Shown piece by piece: positions 48,531 through 56,875 of a DNA stretch of 64,000 bases. Origin of the DNA: a virus. Both the position numbers and the translations under genes were made by a program. Each line of letters starts with the position of its first letter. The first letter of the stretch is position 1. The notes under the pieces were generated by a model. The model worked only from the letters and a program-made list of their open reading frames with translations, made no database searches and was not told where the DNA came from. Location of the stretch: the IMG/VR virus record IMGVR_UViG_3300044712_000833, positions 62,001 to 126,000 of that record. One strand, 5' to 3'.

Positions 48531-49523
48531 TTAGAAATATAGTGTTTTTAATTTTTCATCTATGAAAAATATTGCTTCTTCGAGTGTTTTTATTTTTCTT
48601 AAATCTACTTCTATATATGTTCCGTTTTTACGAGCAAATCTGCGCTTAAGTCTGTCTCTGTGTTTTTGATTTTCAAATTCTTCCTCTGAACTTGTTCCTT
48701 TTTTCTTTGCCGATTGTTTATGCCTTTGTTCAATCATATAATGCTGTTTCCAATGAACTTCAATGTAAATCCCGTTGATTGTTTGATCTTTTCCACCAAA
48801 AATATAAATGTCAAAAGGAAGAGGACGATTTGTTTCAGGATTTTTAAAAATAGGATATTCTTCTTCTGCATGATGTTTATTAAGAATATACCGTTTTAGC
48901 CCAGTGGCTATTTTTGATTCTTGTTGATTATTAGAACATTTTTTACAACCACTACCCATATTTGTTCGGTTATTAACAGATGAATAATAATCATGTCCGT
49001 TGGGACATAACCACCAAACCTCTTTATTTACTCCATATGTAATATCAAAAGGAGTCAAATTTCCGTTCTTGGTTGGATGCCACTCCGAGGCTATTTCTGG
49101 AAACTGAACAGCCAGATCATGATATATTCCAACCTGATCCCCTGAACATATTGGACATCCTCTTTTTTGATAAATCTTATTCCAAGAAATTTTTGGATAA
49201 TCTTTGCATTTTTTACAGTAAAAATTTAATTTTAAAGAACTTCCTTTATATTCATTATTTTCCAATAATTTAAATTGACTATTATTCAATTCTAACCATA
49301 AAGGAATGTTATGAGATAAGGTGAATGGATTTTCTTTATGAACAAAACTTATATTTTTACTTTTTAAAATTTTTATCGATGTTACATCATATCTGTATCC
49401 GTTTTTATCTTCTACTACAACCCTATTGGCTTGATTGTGTATATAACCATAGATATATTTATAATTAAAAGATTCGACAAGTTCTTTTATTTCTTCGTCA
49501 GTTCTCTTTTTACCAGAAGACAT
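48531..49523 (-). CDS. zinc-ribbon (DUF4379-like) endonuclease (330 aa)
   Basis: Four or more cysteine pairs in the middle (CKKC, CPIC, C..GH, CKKC) form treble-clef repeats. EIASEWHPTKNGNLTPFDI and KEVWWLCPNGHDY follow the DUF4379 pattern. The C-terminal part has FDIYIFGG, IYIEVHWKQHY and RHKQ..RR, as in Vsr/EDxHD nucleases. It is paralogous to the truncated gene at the window start. A homing function is inferred. Confidence 0.7.
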   Translation of the reverse strand: MSSGKKRTDEEIKELVESFNYKYIYGYIHNQANRVVVEDKNGYRYDVTSIKILKSKNISFVHKENPFTLSHNIPLWLELNNSQFKLLENNEYKGSSLKLNFYCKKCKDYPKISWNKIYQKRGCPICSGDQVGIYHDLAVQFPEIASEWHPTKNGNLTPFDITYGVNKEVWWLCPNGHDYYSSVNNRTNMGSGCKKCSNNQQESKIATGLKRYILNKHHAEEEYPIFKNPETNRPLPFDIYIFGGKDQTINGIYIEVHWKQHYMIEQRHKQSAKKKGTSSEEEFENQKHRDRLKRRFARKNGTYIEVDLRKIKTLEEAIFFIDEKLKTLYF

Positions 49524-49531
49524 TTTAAATT

Positions 49532-49765
49532 TTATTTTCCAATCTTTTTGATTTGATAATTCATTTCGTCTTCTGAAATAACACTAAACTTTCTAAGCCA
49601 CTTCAAAACAGGAGGTACAGAAATTCCAGTATATATAATGCTTTTAGTAGATATTTTTACTGCATTATAATATACTGCGTCTGTCCCAAAAACAGCTTGC
49701 CATTCAGGATCAGTTTGCTCTACAATAGCGTATTCTTTATTTGGTGTTTCGTAAATAATTTTCAT
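49532..49765 (-). CDS. unknown protein (77 aa)
   Basis: Small alpha/beta protein. Overlaps the upstream gene (ATGA). Not recognised. Confidence 0.45.
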   Translation of the reverse strand: MKIIYETPNKEYAIVEQTDPEWQAVFGTDAVYYNAVKISTKSIIYTGISVPPVLKWLRKFSVISEDEMNYQIKKIGK

Positions 49766-49932
49766 TCTTCCTCTTCAACGTCATTTATAAACCGATAAGG
49801 AACCCAATCGAAATTGAAATCTAGTTTTTCTTCCCATACAGCCCATTCTAACCAACGCTTTTCAGTATAAATACTCAACGGAAAATATAAGAATCCACTT
49901 TTAATTCTAGTATCACCAACTCGATATTTCAT
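49762..49932 (-). CDS. unknown acidic protein (56 aa)
   Basis: Overlaps both neighbours through ATGA, so all three genes are translated in a chain. Trp-rich (KRWLEWAVWEEK), acidic tail. Not recognised. Confidence 0.5.
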   Translation of the reverse strand: MKYRVGDTRIKSGFLYFPLSIYTEKRWLEWAVWEEKLDFNFDWVPYRFINDVEEEE

Positions 49933-50141
49933 TCAACCTCCACTGTATTTTCTTCTTCTCTATTGTAACCCAATAATTGTAAACAAGAATTTATAGGAAT
50001 ATATCTAACGCATTCCTGATATTTAACATTCCAAACCCCACTATTATCTAAATGAACTGATCCAATAAAAATTCCTTGCCTGTAAACTAAACAAAGCCAG
50101 CCGTTTACAGCCATGTATTCGTAAATCTTTCCTTCAATCAT
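49929..50141 (-). CDS. unknown protein (70 aa)
   Basis: Beta-rich small protein (NGWLCLVYRQGIFIGSVHL). A palindrome copy at 50153-50170 separates it from the upstream nuclease gene. Confidence 0.45.
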   Translation of the reverse strand: MIEGKIYEYMAVNGWLCLVYRQGIFIGSVHLDNSGVWNVKYQECVRYIPINSCLQLLGYNREEENTVEVE

Positions 50142-50166
50142 ATTTCTCCTTTATAAAATAGCACTT

Positions 50167-50670
50167 TTATTCATTGCTTATCCAAGAAAAATCGGTATTC
50201 AAACTATTATATTTCCATTTATAATGACTTCTCTGGTCTCTTGGAAAATATAATTTCTTCGGAGATTCTTTAGATAAATCTAAATCTATCAAATCTTTCC
50301 AATACCAATCATCAGATTCTTTTACATGAAAAACAACTTTTATATCTATTTCTTCGTATTCCAAAAGTTTCAAATAATCATGAAACTGATCTTCAGGTAT
50401 TGTTACGAACAAATCATTTCCGTCTTTATATAGTTTTGTATAACTTTTCACTTCTATCCTAAGTATTACACTTCCGCTTTCTTCTAAAACTTCTATATCT
50501 GGACAAACAAGAAGTATGCCCCTAAATGTTTCGATTAACTGTCCGCCCTTCCCGTTAAGTTCAGAATAATATATTTTCGCTATTCTTCCTGCGTTTTTAA
50601 GGTTTTGAAGAAATTTATACTCGGACTCTTTTCCTCTTTCAAGATTTTCTCTATATCTTTTATTTGACAT
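50167..50670 (-). CDS. PD-(D/E)XK-like nuclease (167 aa)
   Basis: Starts at ATG TCA AAT AAA, overlapping the upstream stop. KESEYKFLQNLKN is the first helix, PDIEVLEESGSVILRIEVKSY the D...ExK core, and FHVKESDDWYWKDL follows. Related in plan to the gene at 42299. Likely a DNA endonuclease; target unknown. Confidence 0.6.
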   Translation of the reverse strand: MSNKRYRENLERGKESEYKFLQNLKNAGRIAKIYYSELNGKGGQLIETFRGILLVCPDIEVLEESGSVILRIEVKSYTKLYKDGNDLFVTIPEDQFHDYLKLLEYEEIDIKVVFHVKESDDWYWKDLIDLDLSKESPKKLYFPRDQRSHYKWKYNSLNTDFSWISNE

Positions 50671-51013
50671 AAGGTTCTTTATAAACAGAATAGTTTTTGA
50701 ATGTTGAAACCCTACTTTTAAAATCATCAATTATGGTAAAGTCTTTTGGAATATTTATATCGATATCCATGTGAGAAATAAATATATTCGTCCAAACTTC
50801 TCTCAAATGACTTTCAAATACCTCCAAAATTAAAGAAGACGGATTATTAATTTTTTTAGATAGGTATTTTTTTATTAAACCATCCAGTCTAATGTAATCT
50901 TTTACAGTTTCATCTGATATAATCTTAGAATGATAAGATGAAAAAACCCAAGTAGAAAGACCATCTGAAAGATAAAGAATCATTCCAATATTTTTTATAT
51001 TATCCTCAATCAT
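50660..51013 (-). CDS. unknown protein (117 aa)
   Basis: Alpha/beta protein without recognised motif. Overlaps the nuclease gene and could be its partner. Confidence 0.45.
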   Translation of the reverse strand: MIEDNIKNIGMILYLSDGLSTWVFSSYHSKIISDETVKDYIRLDGLIKKYLSKKINNPSSLILEVFESHLREVWTNIFISHMDIDINIPKDFTIIDDFKSRVSTFKNYSVYKEPYVK

Positions 51014-51041
51014 ATTTCTCCTTATGAATAAAAGTCAAATT

Positions 51042-52065
51042 TTATCCATTAATGTCTTTAAGCAAAACCTCAGCCATTTGATTCATACGAGTAGCACGTT
51101 GCCCCATTAAAATACTCAGATTAGCAGGTTTCTTTTCCATCTGTCCATAATTAAAGTATTCGGTCGCAGAGTTGAACAATCCCCAATAATCCTGAGTAAT
51201 AGCAGTACCTTGACCAGCAAACAAACTATAAATTCCATCTCGATACTGAGTCATAAGTTTCTTTTCCGTTTCCAACTTTTCTTCCTTGCTTGCGCGAAGT
51301 TTAGTCGGATAATCTTCAGGAAGAGGTTTCGGATCAGGATAAGCAGTAAACAAAAGACGGTAGACTTCTTTCTCTTCAATGAGAGGGACTTTAGTAAGTT
51401 GTTTGAAAAACGAATTTGTCAACTCAACTTGCTTCTTAGTGCTAGATTGAACATGATTCATCCATTCACCAAGTTCAAACTTCATATTCTTGGACGTATG
51501 CTTCCCTGCATATATACGACCCTTGTTTGACTTCTTTTCCTGCATGGCTTCAGCAATAGCCGCAAGTCCAAGTGTTTTGACAAACAACACGAGTCGTTAC
51601 AACATTCAGGCTTGCTCCCATCACGCCGTCAAATCCAATGGCACAAAAACCATACCATTGAACAACATCATCTTTTACAACTTCAGTTTCAGGAAGTTTC
51701 CAAGTAAGAAAAAGACGTTCTCCTTTTCCTAACATACCAAGAGTCTCAACCGGTTCAGAAACTTTTTGGTCAAATAATTCTACGGCATCTAGAGGTTGAA
51801 GAATATTGTATCGGTCAGTTGTATATCCGAAAACACGTTCTTTAGGGTCATCAGGAAGAGCAGAACGAACAATTGCAAAATCACCCGTTTCGGTTGGAAT
51901 ATCGTTGAGAGTCACAGTTACAGGGCGTTTTTCAATCCAATAACCACCACCCAAAGCGGTTAGGGCTTCAACCCCTGTTTGATCTTCTTTAGAAACCACA
52001 CCTAAACCATGCCAAGCAGGTTCTCGATTTCCATAAAAACGCTGTCCAAAAATGTTATGAGCCAT
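51042..52065 (-). pseudogene. DUF932 (phage/plasmid-like) gene interrupted by a frameshift
   Basis: The first frame (51550-52065) holds NREPAWHGLGVVSKEDQTGVEA and the conserved LNVVTTRVVCQNT, then stops 5 codons later. The second frame (51042-51590) continues with LGLAAIAEAMQEKKSNKGRIYAGKHT and the C-terminal NYGQMEKKPANLSILMG. Adding one AC unit at the AACAC run near 51580 restores VVCQNTLGLAA. Full-length DUF932 proteins are about 330 residues, so together these make one gene. It has a promoter at 52101. Confidence 0.7.
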
Positions 52066-52100
52066 TTATTTTCTCCTGTTTGTTTATTGATTATACAATA

Positions 52101-52129
52101 ATTATAAAACAGTTATTTAGATTTGTCAA
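52101..52129 (-). promoter_or_regulatory. sigma-70 promoter of the DUF932 gene
   Basis: TTGACA, 17 bp, TATAAT on the minus strand, followed by CAGGAG before the ATG. Confidence 0.8.
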
Positions 52130-52355
52130 GGTTTCTGAAAAACTCATCTATCAAATCTTTTATGTACGATCCATTTTCAACTGTTTCCTGAACGTTTTTA
52201 AAATCAGGATACCAATATCCAATTACAGAACTATAGTTTTGAGGGTTCAAATACCATTTTTTATTGATAACAACTATAGAAACCTCGTCGTCTTCCATTT
52301 CGGTGACAAAAGAAAAGCTTAACCAATATTGATTTTCGGATAATAATTTTAACAT
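52113..52355 (-). CDS. unknown protein (80 aa)
   Basis: Beta-rich protein whose end overlaps the promoter of the DUF932 gene. Not recognised. Confidence 0.45.
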   Translation of the reverse strand: MLKLLSENQYWLSFSFVTEMEDDEVSIVVINKKWYLNPQNYSSVIGYWYPDFKNVQETVENGSYIKDLIDEFFRNLDKSK

Positions 52356-52373
52356 GTTTATAAAACCCTTATT

Positions 52374-52574
52374 TTATTTAAAATTCTGAGACTCGTATAC
52401 CTTATCGCCCAACATCCACAAAAAGAGACCGATAAGGGGAAAAATCAAACCAATAATTGTAACAACTCCTCCAATAAAATTACTATCTAAATCGAGCAAC
52501 ATTTTTATGTATCCCGCTGTAAAAATTATTGGTAAAATTCTAAAAATAAATAGTGTCAAAATTTTATTATTCAT
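52374..52574 (-). CDS. small membrane protein (66 aa)
   Basis: Two hydrophobic helices (ILTLFIFRILPIIFTAGYI and GGVVTIIGLIFPLIGLFLWML). No family. Confidence 0.5.
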   Translation of the reverse strand: MNNKILTLFIFRILPIIFTAGYIKMLLDLDSNFIGGVVTIIGLIFPLIGLFLWMLGDKVYESQNFK

Positions 52575-52601
52575 TTGTTCTCCATAAAAGCATCCTTTTA
52601 T

Positions 52602-53291
52602 TTATTTCCTTTTCTCATTTGTTGGCTTCAGCCAGATTGATCCAGAAAAACAAGCCTTAGCCAACAAAGGATAATCACTAAAGAGTTTCATTGTATCGAA
52701 GGTATTCGACGCGAACATTTTATGAACTTCGTTTTGAATTCGTTCTTCTGAAACCATCTTGAGTCTATCCATCCAGCCATGAGAGGTAAAAAAGTACATA
52801 ATATCTGAGTCAACACTCATGTCTTTTGTAATAGAAAATCTCAATGCTCTAAGGAGTCGAAGGGAATCCTTTATCATTTTGTCTCTAGTATCGCCTACAC
52901 ATCGTATAAAACGACGACTAATATCACTAACTCCCCCGAATGGGTCAATGATTTCCCCTGTCTCAACGTTTCTGGCGATGGCGTTCATTGTAAAATCTCG
53001 CCTAGCAAGATCATCAAAAATGTCTCCTTCTTCGACATAATCAGGACGACGACCATCCGAGTAAGTTCCGTCTTTCCTACAAAGAACAAAGTCAGCCGCG
53101 ATTTCATTTACGTTAGCCCGAATAGTAAAATATTCAGGACTTTCTAAATATATTTTTCCACCCTCGGCAATTATGTAATCGCGCATTGCTTCATAAGAGG
53201 GTGCTTCTACTGCATAATCAACATCTTTATTTTGCAAACCCATAAACTCATCTCTGAGTTTTCCACCAACTTCATATACTTTAATTTTCAT
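52602..53291 (-). CDS. cca: CCA-adding tRNA nucleotidyltransferase (head domain)
   Basis: 229 residues. VYEVGGKLRDEFMG..KDVDYAVE is the GGxxRD..DxD catalytic loop. ADFVLCRKD follows, then LARRDFTMNAIARN, IDPFGGVSDI and RFIRCVGD, and RLLRALRFS supplies the neck. This is the class II CCA-adding/poly(A) head and neck; the C-terminal body and tail are short. None of the tRNA genes in the window encodes CCA, so this enzyme could finish them independently of the host. Confidence 0.85.
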   Translation of the reverse strand: MKIKVYEVGGKLRDEFMGLQNKDVDYAVEAPSYEAMRDYIIAEGGKIYLESPEYFTIRANVNEIAADFVLCRKDGTYSDGRRPDYVEEGDIFDDLARRDFTMNAIARNVETGEIIDPFGGVSDISRRFIRCVGDTRDKMIKDSLRLLRALRFSITKDMSVDSDIMYFFTSHGWMDRLKMVSEERIQNEVHKMFASNTFDTMKLFSDYPLLAKACFSGSIWLKPTNEKRK

Positions 53292-53603
53292 TTAATCCTC
53301 AAAATAATACAAATTATGTTTCTTGACAATTTCATCAACATACTTTTTTAGAAATTCTCTGGCTTGTTCGTCGTTTTCAGGAATGTACTTTAAAGTAATC
53401 CACTCGAAATTAGGTTTTCCTTCAATTTCTTTATTGACTGATAATTTTATACGAATTCTTTTATCGCTACTGCTCCAATTCGGGTGAGCAATATATCCGC
53501 ACACTTTACCGTTAATTTTAATATCAATGTCTGGATCACCAGCCCCAACTGATGCTAAACCCGTTACTTCTGGATGCTTTTTGAAACGAATTTTATTTTT
53601 CAT
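53292..53603 (-). CDS. unknown protein (103 aa) on a leaderless mRNA
   Basis: The ATG of MKNKIRFKKHPEV lies only seven bases after the -10 box of the promoter, so the transcript should begin at or next to the start codon. No Shine-Dalgarno site is possible. An upstream in-frame start would lie before the promoter. Beta-rich basic protein. Its end overlaps nothing but abuts the CCA enzyme gene. Confidence 0.55.
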   Translation of the reverse strand: MKNKIRFKKHPEVTGLASVGAGDPDIDIKINGKVCGYIAHPNWSSSDKRIRIKLSVNKEIEGKPNFEWITLKYIPENDEQAREFLKKYVDEIVKKHNLYYFED

Positions 53604-53610
53604 AATATTA

Positions 53611-53639
53611 ATTATAAGCGAAAAACCCTTGCTTGTCAA
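53611..53639 (-). promoter_or_regulatory. sigma-70 promoter giving a leaderless mRNA
   Basis: TTGACA, 17 bp, TATAAT on the minus strand; -35 inside the hairpin described next. Confidence 0.8.
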
Positions 53640-53645
53640 GGGTTT
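53623..53645 (-). terminator. terminator hairpin holding a -35 box
   Basis: AAACCCTT/AAGGGTTT with a 7-base loop, followed by TTCGCTT on the minus strand. Same plan as at 34221. Confidence 0.8.
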
Positions 53646-53838
53646 AACAAATGTTTCTTTGAACCACATTCCATACATAAATATAGCTTTTTACTGTAAA
53701 TTCTTCTCTTCCATCGTGCGCCCTCATAGCCTCTAAAAGACTCGTGTAACCATGTCTAGGAAGTTCTTTTAAATTCTCTAATTCGGATATTCGAACAACA
53801 AAGTAAAGTTCATGAACAATTACAGGAGTCATTTTCAT
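53644..53838 (-). CDS. unknown protein (64 aa)
   Basis: Beta-rich; the TAA stop is at the foot of the terminator. Not recognised. Confidence 0.45.
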   Translation of the reverse strand: MKMTPVIVHELYFVVRISELENLKELPRHGYTSLLEAMRAHDGREEFTVKSYIYVWNVVQRNIC

Positions 53839-53858
53839 TCCTTTATAAAACAGTGATT

Positions 53859-54032
53859 TTATTTATGTTCTTTGCAGATGCCCCAACGCCAGTATTTAGG
53901 GACTATTTGATCCGAAATCCATTTTCCACACAAGCCGCAATGACAGCCCGTAACTAAATCATCGACTTGGTAATATCCGTAATCGTTTAAGATAGACTTA
54001 ATCTTATTTTTTATAAAACTAAAAACATTCAT
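53859..54032 (-). CDS. zinc-binding small protein (57 aa)
   Basis: CHCGLCGKW..and CKEHK near the end give four possible zinc ligands. Amphipathic N-terminal helix. Palindrome copies lie on both sides (53845 and 54047). Confidence 0.5.
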   Translation of the reverse strand: MNVFSFIKNKIKSILNDYGYYQVDDLVTGCHCGLCGKWISDQIVPKYWRWGICKEHK

Positions 54033-54060
54033 AATATTCTGATCCTATAAAATTACCATT

Positions 54061-54246
54061 TTATTCATATGCAAGTTTCTGTCTAACAAATTCATTCACA
54101 GAAATTTCTTTTACCAGCCATTTACGAAAACGACCTTTCACTTGTTCAAAAGACGTTCCTAAAACCCATCGTGTTTCAACTTGATTAGTGACCATAAAGC
54201 ATTTTTTACCTTCAGCTAAAGCCCGAAGAATGTTATAGTGTTTCAT
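54061..54246 (-). CDS. unknown basic protein (61 aa)
   Basis: Basic helical protein flanked by palindromes. Not recognised. Confidence 0.45.
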   Translation of the reverse strand: MKHYNILRALAEGKKCFMVTNQVETRWVLGTSFEQVKGRFRKWLVKEISVNEFVRQKLAYE

Positions 54247-54281
54247 ATTTATTCCTCCACATAGATAAAATGCTAGTTTTA

Positions 54282-54545
54282 TTATGACTCATATTCTAAA
54301 TGAGAAATTTCTTTGTAATCTTCAGGTGGTTGAGTCGATAAACTAAATTCTATTCCAAAAGTTTTAGCATATCTGTCTCCACCATATTTAACAATTCGTA
54401 TGTCAGAAGATTCCAAATTTGGAAAATCTTGTTTAGCAACGGAAACTAATCCTTCGAATTTATCATACTGTGATCCATAATTAGATTCTCGTATGACAAA
54501 ATGATAATCACCATTTTTTGCAGGGCAAAATTCTTTAATTAACAT
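54282..54545 (-). CDS. unknown protein (87 aa)
   Basis: Alpha/beta protein whose start overlaps the stop of the next upstream gene by one base. The stop is just past a palindrome. Not recognised. Confidence 0.45.
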   Translation of the reverse strand: MLIKEFCPAKNGDYHFVIRESNYGSQYDKFEGLVSVAKQDFPNLESSDIRIVKYGGDRYAKTFGIEFSLSTQPPEDYKEISHLEYES

Positions 54546-54751
54546 TATTTACTCTCCCAAATTTCGCCCGACAATATACCATCTTTGATTTCGTCCGATC
54601 CAAATTCGATAGTAACAGAAGAGAAGAAACCAGCATCAAGAATTTTTACATATAGAGTTGCAGAATGTTCAGTGATTGTTTCATACCCAACAACCTTAAA
54701 TTTCATGTTACCTGTTTGATAAACTTTATCTTTCATTTTTTCGTAGTTCAT
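54545..54751 (-). CDS. unknown protein (68 aa)
   Basis: Mostly beta strands. Its last codons contain the first (leftmost) GGGCGAAAT motif, read as GEIW. Confidence 0.45.
   Translation of the reverse strand: MNYEKMKDKVYQTGNMKFKVVGYETITEHSATLYVKILDAGFFSSVTIEFGSDEIKDGILSGEIWESK
54561..54569 (-). repeat. type copy of the GGGCGAAAWT motif
   Basis: On the minus strand this short sequence recurs at 54817, 55424, 56015, 56200, 57216, 57889, 58746, 58823, 59361, 59640, 61714, 62818, 62954, 63219 and 63895 (left ends), with near matches at 60095 and 60720 and one in reverse orientation at 59877. It is read in all three frames where it falls in genes. Confidence 0.75.
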
Positions 54752-54999
54752 TCTTCGTCTCCGCTTGGGATATAGAATTCGTCGGTATATTCTGTAAAGT
54801 CACGTTTAGCAATTAAATTTCGCCCTTCATCTGTATTAATATAATTCCAAACCCTATCAACCAGAGTTTCAGGATCATTGGCTGTAAAAATCATAGGCGA
54901 TGAGGGGTAGGGAAATCGAACAGAGTAATTATTATGAGTAGTAAGTTCACTAACAAGAGCATGTTCGCAAACATAATTAATGATAGTTGACTTTTCCAT
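54748..54999 (-). CDS. unknown protein (83 aa)
   Basis: Acidic alpha/beta protein, overlapping the next gene. Carries one GGGCGAAAT motif read as GRN. Not recognised. Confidence 0.45.
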   Translation of the reverse strand: MEKSTIINYVCEHALVSELTTHNNYSVRFPYPSSPMIFTANDPETLVDRVWNYINTDEGRNLIAKRDFTEYTDEFYIPSGDEE

Positions 55000-55035
55000 T
55001 TTGTTTATCCTTAATAAAATTTATGTTTTATTCGT

Positions 55036-55389
55036 TTACCAGTCTTCTTCGTCTTCAAATTCATCAACAGAATCTAATTCATCATCTCCATTTTGATTTT
55101 CAATTTCTTCCCATTCAATATCGGGAAAATAAATAACTACTCCCAGCCCCATAGAGTCCGATTTTGCCCCCATAAAAAGAGGAGTAATATCTTCCAATTC
55201 AATACCATCATCATGAGATTCAACATAGGATTGAATAGCTTCTGCAATGGATAAGAAAGCGTCAAACCCATTTTCCCCACTTTCAAGATTGAAAGACAAG
55301 CATTTCTTTCCGTACACTCCGCGACCAGAATATGATTGTGTTTCAAATCCCGCATCTTCTACAATATCTTGCAAATCTGAAAAATTCAT
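55036..55389 (-). CDS. acidic protein (117 aa)
   Basis: The C-terminal 30 residues are mostly Asp and Glu (DELDSVDEFEDEEDW), as in DNA-mimic or anti-restriction proteins, though this is only a compositional hint. An ordinary folded domain precedes it. Confidence 0.5.
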   Translation of the reverse strand: MNFSDLQDIVEDAGFETQSYSGRGVYGKKCLSFNLESGENGFDAFLSIAEAIQSYVESHDDGIELEDITPLFMGAKSDSMGLGVVIYFPDIEWEEIENQNGDDELDSVDEFEDEEDW

Positions 55390-55447
55390 TTTGATTCTCC
55401 TGTTATTTTTTTTGTTTTATCAAATTTCGCCCAATAAAAGAATACTT

Positions 55448-55636
55448 TTATTCATCCGCTACATGTATCTCAAGACTTTCCCAAAACTCTAATTTTTCAG
55501 TTGTTTCAGTTCCCTTTTCAACCTGTGTCACATATACCAAAATCCGAGGAGAGTCTTTTTCAGGAAATTGCTGAAACAATTTTACATTATAAAAAGTCTT
55601 TCTTGAGCCATCCAATTCTTCCAATATTAACTTCAT
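55448..55636 (-). CDS. unknown protein (62 aa)
   Basis: Beta-rich small protein. The palindrome at 55434 provides its stop region. Not recognised. Confidence 0.45.
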   Translation of the reverse strand: MKLILEELDGSRKTFYNVKLFQQFPEKDSPRILVYVTQVEKGTETTEKLEFWESLEIHVADE

Positions 55637-55664
55637 AATTCATCCTTTACATAAAATACAGATT

Positions 55665-55955
55665 TTATGTGTTAAAAAGAAGTGAAACAAACGATTCTCT
55701 TCCACAATTAAAGCAATCTTTGTTGTAAACATTGTTTTCTTCGTCACAAAAAACACAAATCTTTGTAAGGTCTTCAGATTCGACACTCTTCCACGTAGTA
55801 TATTCTTCCTTTTGCCAAAAATAGAATTCGCCTCTTAGAGAATGAGAATTATAATCACTTACTCTTTCTCTCGCTTCTTCCTCTGTTTCAACATTTTCCG
55901 CACCCCATTTTCCATACTCGTCTAACATCCAAATAGCATAAGGTTTCATTTTCAT
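55665..55955 (-). CDS. zinc-ribbon protein (96 aa)
   Basis: C-terminal CVFC and CFNC form a zinc ribbon. The N-terminal 60 residues are acidic and aromatic. Not recognised. Confidence 0.5.
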   Translation of the reverse strand: MKMKPYAIWMLDEYGKWGAENVETEEEARERVSDYNSHSLRGEFYFWQKEEYTTWKSVESEDLTKICVFCDEENNVYNKDCFNCGRESFVSLLFNT

Positions 55956-55960
55956 TTATC

Positions 55961-56179
55961 CTATTCGTTGATAATGCAAGCCAAACAGGTTACTTTGAAG
56001 GGGCATTTGTTACAATTTTCGCCCGTTTCATTTACATAAAAATCTTTCGACTGATCCAAAGTTGCATTTGGTAAAAGTTCTCCGTTTGCAATCAACGTTG
56101 AAAGGCAGAGAATATCTTCAATACTTTCGGCGTTTTCAATCTTAGGATGAGTAACGGTTAGAGTCTTTACGTTTGTCAT
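55961..56179 (-). CDS. iron-sulfur or zinc cysteine-rich protein (72 aa)
   Basis: Starts at MTNVKTLTV after AAGGAAAA; a longer frame overlaps the neighbour. Ends CNKCPFKVTCLACI, four cysteines in a pattern like small Fe-S or zinc sites. GGGCGAAAAT is read as GEN just before. Confidence 0.5.
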   Translation of the reverse strand: MTNVKTLTVTHPKIENAESIEDILCLSTLIANGELLPNATLDQSKDFYVNETGENCNKCPFKVTCLACIINE

Positions 56180-56180
56180 T

Positions 56181-56399
56181 TTAGTTTTCCTTGTTTTCAA
56201 TTTTCGCCCTTTGAAGAAGAAATCGGGCTTTTTCTTTGGCTTGAGATTCGTCATCCCAAAAACCTACAATGTCTTTTGGGTCAAGACCACCTTTGTATTG
56301 ATTACAGAGTCCTTCGGTCAAATCCGTTTGAAAGCAAATGTCTTCCAGTGTTGAATTTTTGTTCGGTTTGGTTACAACCCAAAGGCGAGATATTTTCAT
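56181..56399 (-). CDS. unknown protein (72 aa)
   Basis: Alpha/beta, one cysteine pair. GGGCGAAAAT here is read in another frame (RAKIE). Not recognised. Confidence 0.45.
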   Translation of the reverse strand: MKISRLWVVTKPNKNSTLEDICFQTDLTEGLCNQYKGGLDPKDIVGFWDDESQAKEKARFLLQRAKIENKEN

Positions 56400-56434
56400 T
56401 TGATCCTCTTTTAATAAAACCTTGATTTTATAAA

Positions 56435-56830
56435 TTAAATATTTATTGTTGAAAACTCAACACTATAGCCAAGTAATTGCAACTCAGTTTTCAACCACAT
56501 AGCTACTTTCATAGCCGATTTCTTGTTCTTGAAAAAGCAATCGCCATCATCAAATTTTCCGCTATTTTCAACAACCTTTTTATGAAAAGAATCGTTTCCT
56601 AAGATGACATCAGGATTAGCTACGAAAACGTCTTCAAATCCATCATCGTCTAAATAATATTTGTTTCCGTTTTCATCTCGATTATTATCCAAGCAAATAC
56701 TTACGCAGTAAATATTATCCCCAGACTTTGCCTTTGGAAATAGAGTCTCTAAACTCCCCCAATTTTCCAATCTTTCACAGGAAACAGATAAATCAATATT
56801 GTTCAAGAATTGTTTTCCTTGATAATTCAT
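56435..56830 (-). CDS. unknown acidic protein (131 aa)
   Basis: Asp/Asn-rich protein with CVSICLDNN. A palindrome copy lies at each end. Not recognised. Confidence 0.5.
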   Translation of the reverse strand: MNYQGKQFLNNIDLSVSCERLENWGSLETLFPKAKSGDNIYCVSICLDNNRDENGNKYYLDDDGFEDVFVANPDVILGNDSFHKKVVENSGKFDDGDCFFKNKKSAMKVAMWLKTELQLLGYSVEFSTINI

Positions 56831-56875
56831 TTGAGACTCCTTTTGTTTATCTGAATAAAATCCTCATTTTATCGA

